NCBI GenBank assembly: GCA_024919035.1
Contig: CP103442.1
Coordinates: forward strand, 620,001-684,000
Direction of reading: 5' to 3'
Length of the DNA: 64,000 nucleotides
Source: Methylophilaceae bacterium LSUCC0401
Lineage (GTDB): Bacteria > Pseudomonadota > Gammaproteobacteria > Burkholderiales > Methylophilaceae
In this document: positions 19,185 through 28,328 of the stretch, piece after piece
Position numbering within the stretch: the first letter of the stretch is position 1
Layout: every line of letters starts with the position of its first letter
Translations under genes and position numbers: made by a program
The notes under the pieces: model-generated
Database searches by the model: none
What the model saw: only the letters and a program-made list of their open reading frames with translations
What the model was told of the DNA's origin: nothing

Positions 19185-20603
19185 TCACATACCTTCATGC
19201 GCAGCAATAGCAGCAGAAATAGCCGCCGCAATAACATCCGGCGGGAGTTCGTCATTATAATCAGTTAGCTCCTCATGCGTCTCAACGAACGAGGTATTAA
19301 ACTGAGCCTCTTTGAAATTTTGATTATTTAGAATTTCTAAATAATAGGGGATGGTAGTTTTGACACCATATACAACCAAGTCGCCTAATGCTCTTTTACC
19401 TCTTTGAACGACATCCTGCCAAGTCAAGGCCCAAACAGTTAATTTGGCACACATCGAATCATAGTAGGGAGGAATAACGTAACCGGTATAAATAGACGCA
19501 TCCGTTCTAACTCCAGGACCTCCAGCCGCATAGTAGCGAGTAATTTTACCAAAAGAGGGTATGAAATCTTGTTTCGGATCTTCAGCATTAATTCTAAATT
19601 CAATCGCAAAACCTCTAAATTTTACATCCTCTTGTTTAAATCTCAATTGGTGACCGTAAGCTATACGGATTTGTTCTTGAACAATATCAATCCCGGTAAT
19701 TGATTCAGTAATGGTGTGCTCTACCTGAAGGCGAGTATTCATCTCCATGAAATAAAAATTATCATCTTGATCGAGGAGAAACTCAACGGTACCAGCATTC
19801 TCATAATTTACGGCTTTGGCGGCCCTAACAGCTAGGTTCCCAATATAATCTCTTTGTTCTGAGGATAATTGCGGTGAGGGGGCGATTTCAATTAATTTCT
19901 GATTTCTTCTTTGTATTGAGCAATCACGTTCATAGAGATGTATGGCATTCCCATGAGAATCAGCGAGTACTTGAACCTCAATGTGTTTTGGAGCCACCAC
20001 ACACTTTTCCATAAATAATTCTGGATTACCGAAGGCTTTTGTGGCTTCAGAAATGACTCGCTCATAGTTAGATAATAATTCTTTATCATTGTCGCATCGA
20101 CGTATACCGCGACCTCCGCCTCCGTTAGTTGCTTTCAGCATCACCGGGTAGCCAATTTGATGAGCAAGATTTTTAGCCTCCTCAACACTGCTAATATTTC
20201 CATCACTGCCGGGCGTCACTGGGATTCCAGCCTCAATCATCGCTTTACGAGCTTGAATTTTGTCACCCATTTTATGGATAACTGAACTGTCAGGACCAAT
20301 AAATTTGATGCCCCGTTTAGCGCATATCGCTGCTAACTCTGGATTTTCAGATAAAAATCCATAGCCTGGATGAATGGCATCGCATCGAGCAGTGACCGCA
20401 ATATTGACAATCCGGTGGGCATTTAAATAGCCTTTTAATGGATCATCCCCTACAAAATAGGATTCATCCGCTTTTTTCACATGTAAAGCATGTCTGTCCG
20501 CATCAGAGAAAATGGCAACACTAGTGATATCCATTTCTTTGCATGCGCGAATTATACGCACAGCAATCTCCCCACGGTTTGCTATTAAAATTTTATTAAA
20601 CAA
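19185..20603 (-). CDS. Pyruvate carboxylase subunit A (biotin carboxylase)
   Basis: ATP-dependent carboxylation of biotin, supplying subunit B. The biotin carboxylase domains are complete in 472 residues: FNKILIANRGEIAVRIIRA, the ATP-grasp glycine loop KATNGGGGRGIR, and EMNTRLQVEHTITE with catalytic residues. It resembles AccC, but its pairing with the OadA-like gene and the lack of a neighbouring accB argue for pyruvate carboxylase. The start is TTG at 20603, since the N-terminal FNKILIANRGE must follow it directly. An extended -10 promoter lies about 40 bp upstream. Confidence 0.9.
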   Translation of the reverse strand: MFNKILIANRGEIAVRIIRACKEMDITSVAIFSDADRHALHVKKADESYFVGDDPLKGYLNAHRIVNIAVTARCDAIHPGYGFLSENPELAAICAKRGIKFIGPDSSVIHKMGDKIQARKAMIEAGIPVTPGSDGNISSVEEAKNLAHQIGYPVMLKATNGGGGRGIRRCDNDKELLSNYERVISEATKAFGNPELFMEKCVVAPKHIEVQVLADSHGNAIHLYERDCSIQRRNQKLIEIAPSPQLSSEQRDYIGNLAVRAAKAVNYENAGTVEFLLDQDDNFYFMEMNTRLQVEHTITESITGIDIVQEQIRIAYGHQLRFKQEDVKFRGFAIEFRINAEDPKQDFIPSFGKITRYYAAGGPGVRTDASIYTGYVIPPYYDSMCAKLTVWALTWQDVVQRGKRALGDLVVYGVKTTIPYYLEILNNQNFKEAQFNTSFVETHEELTDYNDELPPDVIAAAISAAIAAHEGM

Positions 20604-20641
20604 ACGTTTTTCCGTATAAATGATTGATTTATGAGCTATAG

Positions 20642-20650
20642 ATTATATCA
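20642..20650 (-). promoter_or_regulatory. Extended -10 promoter for the pyruvate carboxylase operon
   Basis: On the minus strand the sequence reads TGATATAAT, a perfect TGn-TATAAT extended -10 element, about 40 bp before the TTG start of subunit A. The -35 side (TTATGT around 17 bp upstream) is poor, as is normal for extended -10 promoters. Confidence 0.6.
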
Positions 20651-20684
20651 TGGTGGATACATCGACATAACATTTTAGACCATT

Positions 20685-21104
20685 ATGGCATTAATTTCAA
20701 AATTCCAAAACTTTGATTTAATAAGTTTTATTGAGAAAAAACAGCAAATTTATGATAGAATTCCGATCTTTATTTTTACACGTTTTCCTGAGCATAAAAA
20801 TTCAGAAACGGATGAAATAGAGTTAACGATATCTCATAGAGAAAAGCCTGGACAAGATTTCATTCACTTGAATATTAAGGCCAATTTGTTGTTTAAGTGC
20901 TTTCGATGTTTAGAGATTATGAATACCGAGGTTACGATTGATCAAAGTTATGAATTGGTTTACCAATTTACCGAATCAGATCGACACACGATTGAGAGTA
21001 TTCAAATAAAGTTAACAGACGATTTTGATTTGTTAGAGTTTATTGAAGATGAAATGTTGTTAGCAATTCCATCCTCACCTAAACATGACAATAATTGTAT
21101 ATAA
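20685..21104 (+). CDS. yceD: YceD/DUF177 family protein
   Basis: A 139-residue member of the family co-transcribed with rpmF in almost all bacteria; it is thought to act in large-subunit rRNA or ribosome metabolism. Conserved features include LLFKCFRCLEIM in the centre and DDFDLLEFIEDEMLLAIPSSPKHD near the C-terminus, with the usual Cys residues. It is divergent from the pyruvate carboxylase operon and 16 bp before rpmF. Assignment rests on these motifs plus synteny. Confidence 0.9.
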   Translation: MALISKFQNFDLISFIEKKQQIYDRIPIFIFTRFPEHKNSETDEIELTISHREKPGQDFIHLNIKANLLFKCFRCLEIMNTEVTIDQSYELVYQFTESDRHTIESIQIKLTDDFDLLEFIEDEMLLAIPSSPKHDNNCI

Positions 21105-21120
21105 TTTTTAAGGAATTTAC

Positions 21121-21300
21121 ATGGCTGTTCAACAGAATAAAAAATCACCATCACGACGAAATATGCGTCGCTCACATGATGGACTTGGTACTCCAGCACT
21201 TGCAGTTGAGTCAACGACGGGTGAAGTTCATTTAAGGCATCATGTTTCACCAACAGGCTTCTATAAAGGCAAAAAAGTAATTCAAGACAAATCTGAATAA
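21121..21300 (+). CDS. rpmF: 50S ribosomal protein L32
   Basis: A short 59-codon gene between yceD and plsX. It starts [20 protein letters not shown] and ends [14 protein letters not shown], the typical L32 pattern of the large ribosomal subunit. AAGGAA lies six bases before the ATG. The four zinc-binding Cys of some L32 proteins are absent, as in E. coli. The order yceD-rpmF-plsX-fab is conserved across proteobacteria. Confidence 0.97.
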   Translation: MAVQQNKKSPSRRNMRRSHDGLGTPALAVESTTGEVHLRHHVSPTGFYKGKKVIQDKSE

Positions 21301-21305
21301 TTTTT

Positions 21306-22316
21306 ATGTCCGTATCAATTTCTGTTGATGCAATGGGCGGTGATTTTGGTCCTAAAATCACCATTCCAGCTTCTTTAAGTTTCTTAAAAGACCACCCTGA
21401 TGCTTCGATTATTCTTGTGGGTAATGAATCAATCATACAAAAATATTTAAAAAAATCTATTGATTCATATAAAAACTTATCTATTTTACATACGACAGAA
21501 ATAGTTTTAATGGATGAAAGTCCCCAATCAGCCTTAAAAAACAAGAAAAATTCATCAATGCGACTGGCGATTAACCTTGTTAAAGATAATAAAGCTCATG
21601 CGGTTGTCAGTGCAGGCAATACTGGAGCTCTCATGGCTACAGGTCGATTTGTTCTTAAGATGCTTCCTGGGATTGATCGCCCAGCTATTGCTTCTTTTCT
21701 CCCAAATCAGAAAGGCATGTCTTGTATGCTTGACTTGGGAGCCAATACCGATTGTACAAGTCATCACCTGATGCAATTTTCAATTATGGGTTCAATTTTA
21801 TCGTCTGTAATTTTAAAGAAAAAAAATCCAAAGATTGGATTACTGAATATCGGATCAGAAGCGATAAAAGGCAATGAAATAACAAAAGAAACCTATGAAT
21901 TATTGAAAAAGAGCCATCTGAATTTTTATGGAAATATTGAGGGCAATGACATTTTCAAGGGGACAACTGACGTTATTGTGTGTGATGGATTTGTGGGTAA
22001 CGTATCTTTAAAAACAACTGAAGGCCTAGCAAAAATGTTTGCAAGTTTTTTAAGCCAAGAATTTAAAAAGAATATGTTAACTCAGTTGTTAGCATTATTT
22101 GCACTGCCGGTTTTAAAAGCATTCAAAAAACGCTTAGATCCAAGAAGATATAACGGTGCTGCATTTTTAGGAATCAATGGTATAGTGGTTAAAAGTCATG
22201 GCAGTGCAGATGCTTATTCATTTGAGCATGCTTTAATTACAGCCTACGAAGAAGCAAAAAATAATGTGGTTTTAAAAATTACCAAGCAACTAAAAATTGA
22301 CCAGTCACTCATCTAA
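21306..22316 (+). CDS. plsX: Phosphate acyltransferase PlsX
   Basis: Makes acyl-phosphate from acyl-ACP for glycerophospholipid synthesis. The N-terminal SVDAMGGDFGPKITIPA, the central AVVSAGNTGALMATGRF and MLDLGANTDCT are family signatures, and VCDGFVGNVSLKTTEG completes the pattern. It has 336 residues, starts five bases after rpmF and leads the fab genes, linking fatty-acid and phospholipid synthesis. Confidence 0.97.
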   Translation: MSVSISVDAMGGDFGPKITIPASLSFLKDHPDASIILVGNESIIQKYLKKSIDSYKNLSILHTTEIVLMDESPQSALKNKKNSSMRLAINLVKDNKAHAVVSAGNTGALMATGRFVLKMLPGIDRPAIASFLPNQKGMSCMLDLGANTDCTSHHLMQFSIMGSILSSVILKKKNPKIGLLNIGSEAIKGNEITKETYELLKKSHLNFYGNIEGNDIFKGTTDVIVCDGFVGNVSLKTTEGLAKMFASFLSQEFKKNMLTQLLALFALPVLKAFKKRLDPRRYNGAAFLGINGIVVKSHGSADAYSFEHALITAYEEAKNNVVLKITKQLKIDQSLI

Positions 22317-22319
22317 ATT

Positions 22320-23270
22320 ATGAAATTTTCGAAGTTTGTAGCTTACGGTTCATATTTACCAAAGAAAATTCTTACAAATAAAGATCTTGAGCAAATATTT
22401 GATACATCTGACGAGTGGATACAAACTCGAACAGGGATACAACAAAGACACATTGTAGAAGAGGGGCAAAAAACATCAGACTTAGCGTTCGCTGCTGCTC
22501 AAGATGCGTTAGGCGATAATGATTCACTAAAAAATCAAATTGACTTAATTCTGGTGGCGACAACCACTCCCGATAAAATATTTCCCAGTGTTGCTTGTGC
22601 TGTTCAGCGCAAACTCAATTTAAAAAATATTCCCGCATTTGATATTCAAGCCGTCTGCAGTGGTTTTATCTATGCATTGGCAACCGCAGATAGCTTTATT
22701 CGATCGGGTGTGTATAAAAAAATACTTGTGATTGGCGCTGATTCGATGTCGACAATTACCGATTACAGTGATCGATCAAATGCGATTCTTTGGGGTGATG
22801 GTGCCGGGGCTGTTATCGTTGAGGCCTCAGATGAACCTGGTATTATAAAAAATATTATTAATAGCAATGGCGAGCATGAGGAATTACTTCACGTGCCCCG
22901 AGAGTCAAAAGAAAATCAACCGAATACAATTGAAATGCAGGGAAATGCGGTGTTCAAAATTGCGGTGAATACGTTAGATCAAATTGTGGATGAAACATTA
23001 AAGGGGAGTGGTTATGAGAAAAAAGATATCGATTGGCTTGTGCCTCATCAAGCAAATATTAGAATTTTGCAGGCCACCGCTAAAAAGTTAGATATGTCGA
23101 TGGATCATGTCATCGTAACCATTAATAAGCATGGAAATACCTCTGCAGCCTCAATCCCTCTCGCTCTAAATGAGGGTATTAAAACTGGTCGCATTCAAAA
23201 GGGTCAACTCATTTTAATGGAAGCTTTTGGTGGGGGTTTTACATGGGGCTCATCTCTCGTAAGGATTTAA
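22320..23270 (+). CDS. fabH: Beta-ketoacyl-ACP synthase III
   Basis: Starts fatty-acid synthesis by condensing acetyl-CoA with malonyl-ACP. The catalytic triad is visible: Cys in DIQAVCSGFIYA, His in VPHQANIRI and Asn in HGNTSAASIPLAL. The length of 316 is typical. It is three bases after plsX and one base before fabD. Confidence 0.97.
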   Translation: MKFSKFVAYGSYLPKKILTNKDLEQIFDTSDEWIQTRTGIQQRHIVEEGQKTSDLAFAAAQDALGDNDSLKNQIDLILVATTTPDKIFPSVACAVQRKLNLKNIPAFDIQAVCSGFIYALATADSFIRSGVYKKILVIGADSMSTITDYSDRSNAILWGDGAGAVIVEASDEPGIIKNIINSNGEHEELLHVPRESKENQPNTIEMQGNAVFKIAVNTLDQIVDETLKGSGYEKKDIDWLVPHQANIRILQATAKKLDMSMDHVIVTINKHGNTSAASIPLALNEGIKTGRIQKGQLILMEAFGGGFTWGSSLVRI

Positions 23271-23271
23271 A

Positions 23272-24189
23272 ATGAAGAATGTTTTAGTATTTCCTGGTCA
23301 AGGATCACAATCCGTTGGGATGATGGATGGTTTCAGTAGTTCTCATATTCAGGATGTTTTTAACGAAGCATCTGATATTGTGGGCGAGAATCTATTTGAG
23401 CTTATCATCCAAGAGAATGAAAAAATCAATCAAACCATCTATACCCAGCCTTTAATGTTGGTGGCAGGGTATGCGACATACCAAATTTTAAAAACTAAAC
23501 AACCAGACTTTAATATAGATTATCTAGCAGGGCATAGCTTAGGGGAATTGACCGCGGCTCTAGTTGGAAATGTATTTAGTTTTCAAGATGCCGTCAAAAT
23601 TGTGCACAAAAGAGCTCAATTGATGCAAGATGCAGTCCCACCTGGCAAAGGAGCCATGGCTGCGATTCTTGGATTAGACGATCATCTGGTTGAAGCAATA
23701 TGTTTAGCTCATCAAAGTAAGGGTGTGATTGAGCCTGTAAATTATAATTCACCTGGTCAAATTGTTATTGCAGGTGAAAAAAAGCTTCTTGAAGATATCC
23801 TTCCAGAATTTAAAGAAAAGGGTGCGAAGCGCGCATTAATGTTACCAGTGAGTGTCCCTTCGCATTGCTCATTGATGAAAGAAGCTGAAATACAATTTGC
23901 TGATTTTTTAAATCACATTACCTTTAATGATCCAATGGTCCCAATTATTCAAAACGTGACTGCAAAACCCGTAACCCAAGGTGAGGAGATTAAATTGAAT
24001 CTCATTGCTCAATTATCCAGCCCAGTTCAATGGACGGCCTCTATTCGGTATTTAGAATCTTGTGGGATTGATTCAATCATTGAGTGCGGCCCTGGTAAAG
24101 TGTTGACAGGTTTAAATAAAAGAATCATTACATCTGAAGGTGTGAAATTGTTATCCATTAATTCAGATGAATCATTTAATGAATTTTAA
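23272..24189 (+). CDS. fabD: Malonyl-CoA:ACP transacylase
   Basis: Loads malonate onto ACP. The active-site Ser lies in AGHSLGELTAALV, the N-terminal VFPGQGSQSVGM is diagnostic, and the catalytic His is in VSVPSHCSLM. It has 305 residues and sits between fabH and fabG in the usual cluster. Confidence 0.97.
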   Translation: MKNVLVFPGQGSQSVGMMDGFSSSHIQDVFNEASDIVGENLFELIIQENEKINQTIYTQPLMLVAGYATYQILKTKQPDFNIDYLAGHSLGELTAALVGNVFSFQDAVKIVHKRAQLMQDAVPPGKGAMAAILGLDDHLVEAICLAHQSKGVIEPVNYNSPGQIVIAGEKKLLEDILPEFKEKGAKRALMLPVSVPSHCSLMKEAEIQFADFLNHITFNDPMVPIIQNVTAKPVTQGEEIKLNLIAQLSSPVQWTASIRYLESCGIDSIIECGPGKVLTGLNKRIITSEGVKLLSINSDESFNEF

Positions 24190-24207
24190 AATATTAAGAG
24201 ACGAGAT

Positions 24208-24942
24208 ATGAAAAAAATTGCATTAGTAACCGGAGCCAGTCGTGGAATTGGCGCATCCATCGCAGTGGAATTGGCGAGAAAAGATTTCTTAACCATTGGT
24301 ACCGCGACCTCAAGCCAGGGAGCTGAAATTATCCAAAAAAACTTTGCTCTGCATAATCTTGAGGGTCATGGAATGGTTCTTAATGTGAATGATAATGAAT
24401 CTATCACTCAGTTATTAGCCACGATTTCAGAGAAATACGGCGATGTTGATGTTTTAGTGAATAATGCCGGGATTACTAAAGACACACTGTTGATGCGGAT
24501 GAGTGATGATGATTGGGATAGTGTCATTCAAACAAACTTAAAATCCGTGTATAAACTGTCTCAGGCGGTCATTAAACCGATGATGAAAAAAAGAGTGGGG
24601 CGAATCATTAATATTTCATCTGTTGTGGGTCATATGGGGAATGCAGGTCAAGTGAATTATGCAGCAACCAAAGCAGGGATCACGGGTTTTTCAAAATCAC
24701 TAGCGCAAGAATTAGGAAGCCGAAATATTACGGTGAATTGTGTTGCCCCAGGTTTTATAGATACCGACATGACTCGCTCGCTAAATCCAGAACACAAAGA
24801 TAAGTTAATTAGCTTAATTCCGCTTGCTCGACTCGGACATCCTGAAGAGGTAGCAAAGGTTGTCTGCTTCCTAGCATCTGATGACGCAGCGTATATAACA
24901 GGTGAAACAATTCATGTCAATGGAGGCATGTTGATGGCTTAA
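24208..24942 (+). CDS. fabG: 3-oxoacyl-ACP reductase FabG
   Basis: NADPH-dependent SDR that reduces 3-oxoacyl-ACP in each elongation cycle. TGASRGIGASI binds the cofactor, NNAG is present, and the catalytic Ser-Tyr-Lys set is in INISSVVGHMGNAGQVNYAATKAG. It has 244 residues. It is followed by an AT-only inverted repeat (24943-24959) and the acpP promoter. Confidence 0.97.
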   Translation: MKKIALVTGASRGIGASIAVELARKDFLTIGTATSSQGAEIIQKNFALHNLEGHGMVLNVNDNESITQLLATISEKYGDVDVLVNNAGITKDTLLMRMSDDDWDSVIQTNLKSVYKLSQAVIKPMMKKRVGRIINISSVVGHMGNAGQVNYAATKAGITGFSKSLAQELGSRNITVNCVAPGFIDTDMTRSLNPEHKDKLISLIPLARLGHPEEVAKVVCFLASDDAAYITGETIHVNGGMLMA

Positions 24943-24979
24943 AAAAGTTAAACTTTTTTGTATCAAAAGAGCCAGTTTT

Positions 24980-24988
24980 TGCTAAAAT
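24980..24988 (+). promoter_or_regulatory. Extended -10 promoter for acpP
   Basis: TGCTAAAAT is an extended -10 element 29 bp before the acpP ATG, with TTGTAT at 24958-24963 as a possible, slightly distant -35 (19-bp spacer). A dedicated strong promoter fits the very high expression of acyl carrier protein. AAGGGG lies eight bases before the start codon. Confidence 0.5.
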
Positions 24989-25017
24989 AGCGTTTTTTAA
25001 TAATAAGGGGTAATTAG

Positions 25018-25251
25018 ATGTCTGACATCGAACAAAGAGTTAAAAAAATTGTATCAGAGCAATTAGGTACAGATGCTGCAAACGTTAAGAATGAATCATC
25101 CTTTATCGATGATTTAGGCGCAGACTCCCTCGACACAGTTGAATTAGTAATGGCTCTTGAAGAAGAGTTCGGCACTGAAATTCCTGATGAAGATGCTGAA
25201 AAAATCACAACAGTTCAGCAAGCTATTGATTACATCAATAACAATCAATAA
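25018..25251 (+). CDS. acpP: Acyl carrier protein
   Basis: Carries growing acyl chains as thioesters on phosphopantetheine. The attachment Ser is in [20 protein letters not shown], and the protein is 77 residues and strongly acidic. It has its own promoter upstream and lies between fabG and fabF. Confidence 0.98.
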   Translation: MSDIEQRVKKIVSEQLGTDAANVKNESSFIDDLGADSLDTVELVMALEEEFGTEIPDEDAEKITTVQQAIDYINNNQ

Positions 25252-25263
25252 TTTTTAAATTAT

Positions 25264-26496
25264 ATGTCCCGTAGAAGAGTCGTAGTGACTGGACTGGGAT
25301 TGGTCACTCCTATCGGAATAGGAGTGAACGAATCTTGGCAAAATGCCCTTCAAGGTAAGTCCGGAATATCCAAAATCACCAAATTTGATGCAAGTAACTT
25401 TGCTTCTCAAGTGGCTGGAGAAGTGAAAAACTTTGATCCAGCAGAGTTCCTCCCTCCAAAAGAAATACGACGTATTGATACCTTTATTCAGTATGGCTTA
25501 GTTGCCGGAATGGAAGCTTTTAAAGATTCTGGTATCGAGGTGACCGAAGTAAATGCGGAACGAATCGGCGTGGCCATTGGATCTGGAATTGGTGGTTTAG
25601 GCATGATTGAGAATACAAATGATACTTATGATGAATCAGGCCCGCGCAGAGTGTCTCCATTTTTTATTCCAGGAACAATAATTAATATGATCTCAGGTAA
25701 TCTTTCCATCATGTATGGATTGAAGGGACCTAATATCTCTATCGTAACCGCTTGTACCACAGGAACCCATTGTATTGGTGACGCTGCACGAATGATTGAA
25801 TATGGCGATGCTGATGTGATGGTTGCTGGAGGATCTGAAGCGGCCATTACCGAATTATCTGTTGCTGGTTTTGCCTCTGCGAAAGCCTTATCAAGTAGAA
25901 ACGATGACCCAGAATCAGCTTCTCGACCTTGGGATAGAGGGCGAGATGGTTTTGTGATCGGAGAAGGTGCCGGGGTCATGGTCCTTGAAGAATACGAATC
26001 TGCAAAAAAACGTGGTGCTAAAATTTATGCTGAGTTACGCGGGTACGGAATGAGTGCCGACGCATATCATATTACCGCACCTTCCACAGACGGACCTAGA
26101 CGCTCTATGGCGAATGCTTTAAAGAATGCACAACTCAATCCTGAAGATATTGGATTTATCAATGCGCATGGAACCTCTACACCGCTGGGTGATATTAATG
26201 AAACCAATGCACTAAAAGAATTATTCGGCCATCACGCTTATAAACTTGCAGTGAATTCAACAAAATCAATGACTGGACATCTTCTCGGTGGGGCAGGGGG
26301 TATTGAATCAATCTTTACAGTATTAAGCCTCCATCATCAAAAATCACCGCCCACTATAAACTTGGTAGATCCAGATCCAGAATGTGATCTCGATTACGTT
26401 CCCAATGAAGCCCGTGATATTAAAGTTAAATCTGCTTTAAAAAATAATTTTGGGTTTGGTGGTACAAACGGTAGTTTAGTATTTAATACAGTTTAA
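25264..26496 (+). CDS. fabF: Beta-ketoacyl-ACP synthase II
   Basis: Elongating condensing enzyme of type II fatty-acid synthesis. The catalytic Cys is in IVTACTTGTHCIGDAARMI, and the two His in NAHGTSTPLGD and KSMTGHLLGGAGG. VVVTGLGLVTPIG opens the protein. It has 410 residues. pabC follows seven bases downstream. Confidence 0.97.
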   Translation: MSRRRVVVTGLGLVTPIGIGVNESWQNALQGKSGISKITKFDASNFASQVAGEVKNFDPAEFLPPKEIRRIDTFIQYGLVAGMEAFKDSGIEVTEVNAERIGVAIGSGIGGLGMIENTNDTYDESGPRRVSPFFIPGTIINMISGNLSIMYGLKGPNISIVTACTTGTHCIGDAARMIEYGDADVMVAGGSEAAITELSVAGFASAKALSSRNDDPESASRPWDRGRDGFVIGEGAGVMVLEEYESAKKRGAKIYAELRGYGMSADAYHITAPSTDGPRRSMANALKNAQLNPEDIGFINAHGTSTPLGDINETNALKELFGHHAYKLAVNSTKSMTGHLLGGAGGIESIFTVLSLHHQKSPPTINLVDPDPECDLDYVPNEARDIKVKSALKNNFGFGGTNGSLVFNTV

Positions 26497-26503
26497 TCAG
26501 GTT

Positions 26504-27319
26504 GTGAATACAACGCTCATCAACGGTCAATTTGAAAACAAAATATCGGTTCAAGACCGAGGGCTCCAATATGGCGATGGTGTTTTTAGAACATTAGTTT
26601 GTAACCGGGGCAGCATTCCTCACTTTACTAAGCACTACCAAAAATTAAAGCAAGACGCTAAAGCTATAAATATATCAATTCCAAAGAGCTCAAATATTCT
26701 AAGTGACATCCAAAAGCTCTGCACTAAAGCAGATGTTAAAATCATCAAAATTATTATCACTCGAGGAGAGTCAACCAGGGGTTATGATTATTCAAAAATG
26801 ATGACACCTAATGTGATCATACAAAGTTTTGATTATGATCAAAAAAAGTTTATAAAAAATAAAACAGGGGTGAGTGTTGAAACAGCTAGTGTGCTCTTAG
26901 ACAAAAATTCTATTTCCGACATTAAACATCTAAATCGTCTGATTAATATTTTAGCACTGGCCGGGAAGCCAAAATCTATTCATGACCGAATCATGTTAGA
27001 TCATAAGCAAAATATTATTGAAGGGGCCTATCATTGTGTATTTTTTAAACACAGAAATAAATTTATATTGCCCAGTTTGAATCAGTTTGGGCTTCAGGGC
27101 GTAAGCCGACAATTACTAATTGAATACTTTGAAAAGAATACAGTTTCGTTTATTGCTAAGCCAGTGAGCTATAACAGTGTCAAACATTTTGATGAAATGT
27201 ATCTGATGAATTCTGTGTATGGCATTACTCCGGTTATTAAATTCGATGAGTTTAAATTTCAAATCAATCAATCAATTAGTCAGCAACTTAATTCTGCTTT
27301 AAAATTTAATCATGTCTAA
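26504..27319 (+). CDS. pabC: Aminodeoxychorismate lyase
   Basis: PLP enzyme of fold type IV that releases pyruvate from aminodeoxychorismate to give 4-aminobenzoate for folate. DRGLQYGDGVFRTLVCNRG is the N-terminal signature and the Lys of SDIKHLNRL is the expected PLP lysine. It has 271 residues and a GTG start at 26504. Position between fabF and mltG matches other gammaproteobacteria. Branched-chain aminotransferases share the fold, but synteny favours pabC. Confidence 0.9.
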   Translation: MNTTLINGQFENKISVQDRGLQYGDGVFRTLVCNRGSIPHFTKHYQKLKQDAKAINISIPKSSNILSDIQKLCTKADVKIIKIIITRGESTRGYDYSKMMTPNVIIQSFDYDQKKFIKNKTGVSVETASVLLDKNSISDIKHLNRLINILALAGKPKSIHDRIMLDHKQNIIEGAYHCVFFKHRNKFILPSLNQFGLQGVSRQLLIEYFEKNTVSFIAKPVSYNSVKHFDEMYLMNSVYGITPVIKFDEFKFQINQSISQQLNSALKFNHV

Positions 27320-28328
27320 AAATAAATACCTTAAATTTTTATTTAATAAACATTATGTTTTTCATCGCATTGTTATCGTATTAGCCATTATTTTTTTATC
27401 CATTCATTTATTATTTTTTCAAATCAATGTGACCGACAGTAATCAAGATTTTGAAATTCCAGAGGGATCAAATTTAAATAAAGTTATTACTGAATTTCAT
27501 AAGCAGGAATTAATAAGCTCACCCTGGCGCTTTAAGTTACTGTTCTATATCACGGGTAATCAAAACAACATCAAAAAGGGAAGTTATCGGATTAAGAATG
27601 GGGATAATTCAGTTGATTTAATTCGCATGATTACTCAGGGTTTAGAGACCACGCACGCCATTACTTTTGTAGAAGGTCAGACCATTCAGCAGGTTTTTCA
27701 AACGATTCAAGACAATCCCTACATCAAAAAAACTTTAGATGAATTTAATGAAGCAAAAATATTACAAGAACTCAGTATTGATGCCAAAAGTCTTGAGGGA
27801 CTTGTTTACGCAGATACTTATTACTTTATAAAAAATACCACGGACGTTGCCTTGTTAAAAATGGCTCATCAACACCTTGATCGAAAACTAAAGCTCGCCT
27901 GGAATCATCGATCCACCAATCTTCCTTATAATGATTCTTATGAGGCGCTGATCATGGCCTCGATTATCGAAAAAGAGGTCACTTTTTATGATGAAGCATC
28001 GATGGTGTCTGGAGTCTTTGTCAACCGTCTGAACATAGGGATGCCATTACAAAGTGACCCTACAGTCATTTATGGCATCAAAAAATTTGATGGCAATATA
28101 CGCAAAAATGATTTAAGAAAAGACCATCCACATAATACCTATACCCGTAAAGAACTTCCCCCCACGCCCATTTGTATTGTCAGTTATCAATCGATTAATG
28201 CGGCATTAAATCCTGCGAACACCAAAGCCTTATACTTTGTTGCTATGGGAAATCATCGTCATAAGTTTTCAGAAACCTTAAGTGAGCACAATGAAGCCGT
28301 AAACTTGTATCAAAGGAATAATAAATAA
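27312..28328 (+). CDS. mltG: Endolytic murein transglycosylase MltG (YceG)
   Basis: Inner-membrane lytic transglycosylase thought to terminate nascent glycan strands. One N-terminal membrane helix (residues about 17-37) is followed by a LysM-like region and the YceG catalytic domain with SIIEKEVTFYDEASMVSGVFVNRL, whose second Glu is the catalytic residue, then MPLQSDPTVIYGI and the HNTYTRKELPPTPI segment. It overlaps pabC by eight bases and tmk by one. Confidence 0.95.
   Translation: MSKNKYLKFLFNKHYVFHRIVIVLAIIFLSIHLLFFQINVTDSNQDFEIPEGSNLNKVITEFHKQELISSPWRFKLLFYITGNQNNIKKGSYRIKNGDNSVDLIRMITQGLETTHAITFVEGQTIQQVFQTIQDNPYIKKTLDEFNEAKILQELSIDAKSLEGLVYADTYYFIKNTTDVALLKMAHQHLDRKLKLAWNHRSTNLPYNDSYEALIMASIIEKEVTFYDEASMVSGVFVNRLNIGMPLQSDPTVIYGIKKFDGNIRKNDLRKDHPHNTYTRKELPPTPICIVSYQSINAALNPANTKALYFVAMGNHRHKFSETLSEHNEAVNLYQRNNK

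Noticed and set aside
21002-21544. 180-residue open frame on the minus strand
   Set aside because: It lies antisense to yceD, rpmF and plsX, which have strong family motifs; no motif of its own.
24943-24959. Terminator after fabG
   Set aside because: The AAAAAAG/CTTTTTT inverted repeat is almost all A/T and leaves a very weak stem, so I do not list it as a terminator.
25626-25979. 117-residue open frame on the minus strand
   Set aside because: Antisense to fabF with no recognisable domain and Pro/Ser/Ala-rich composition typical of shadow frames.
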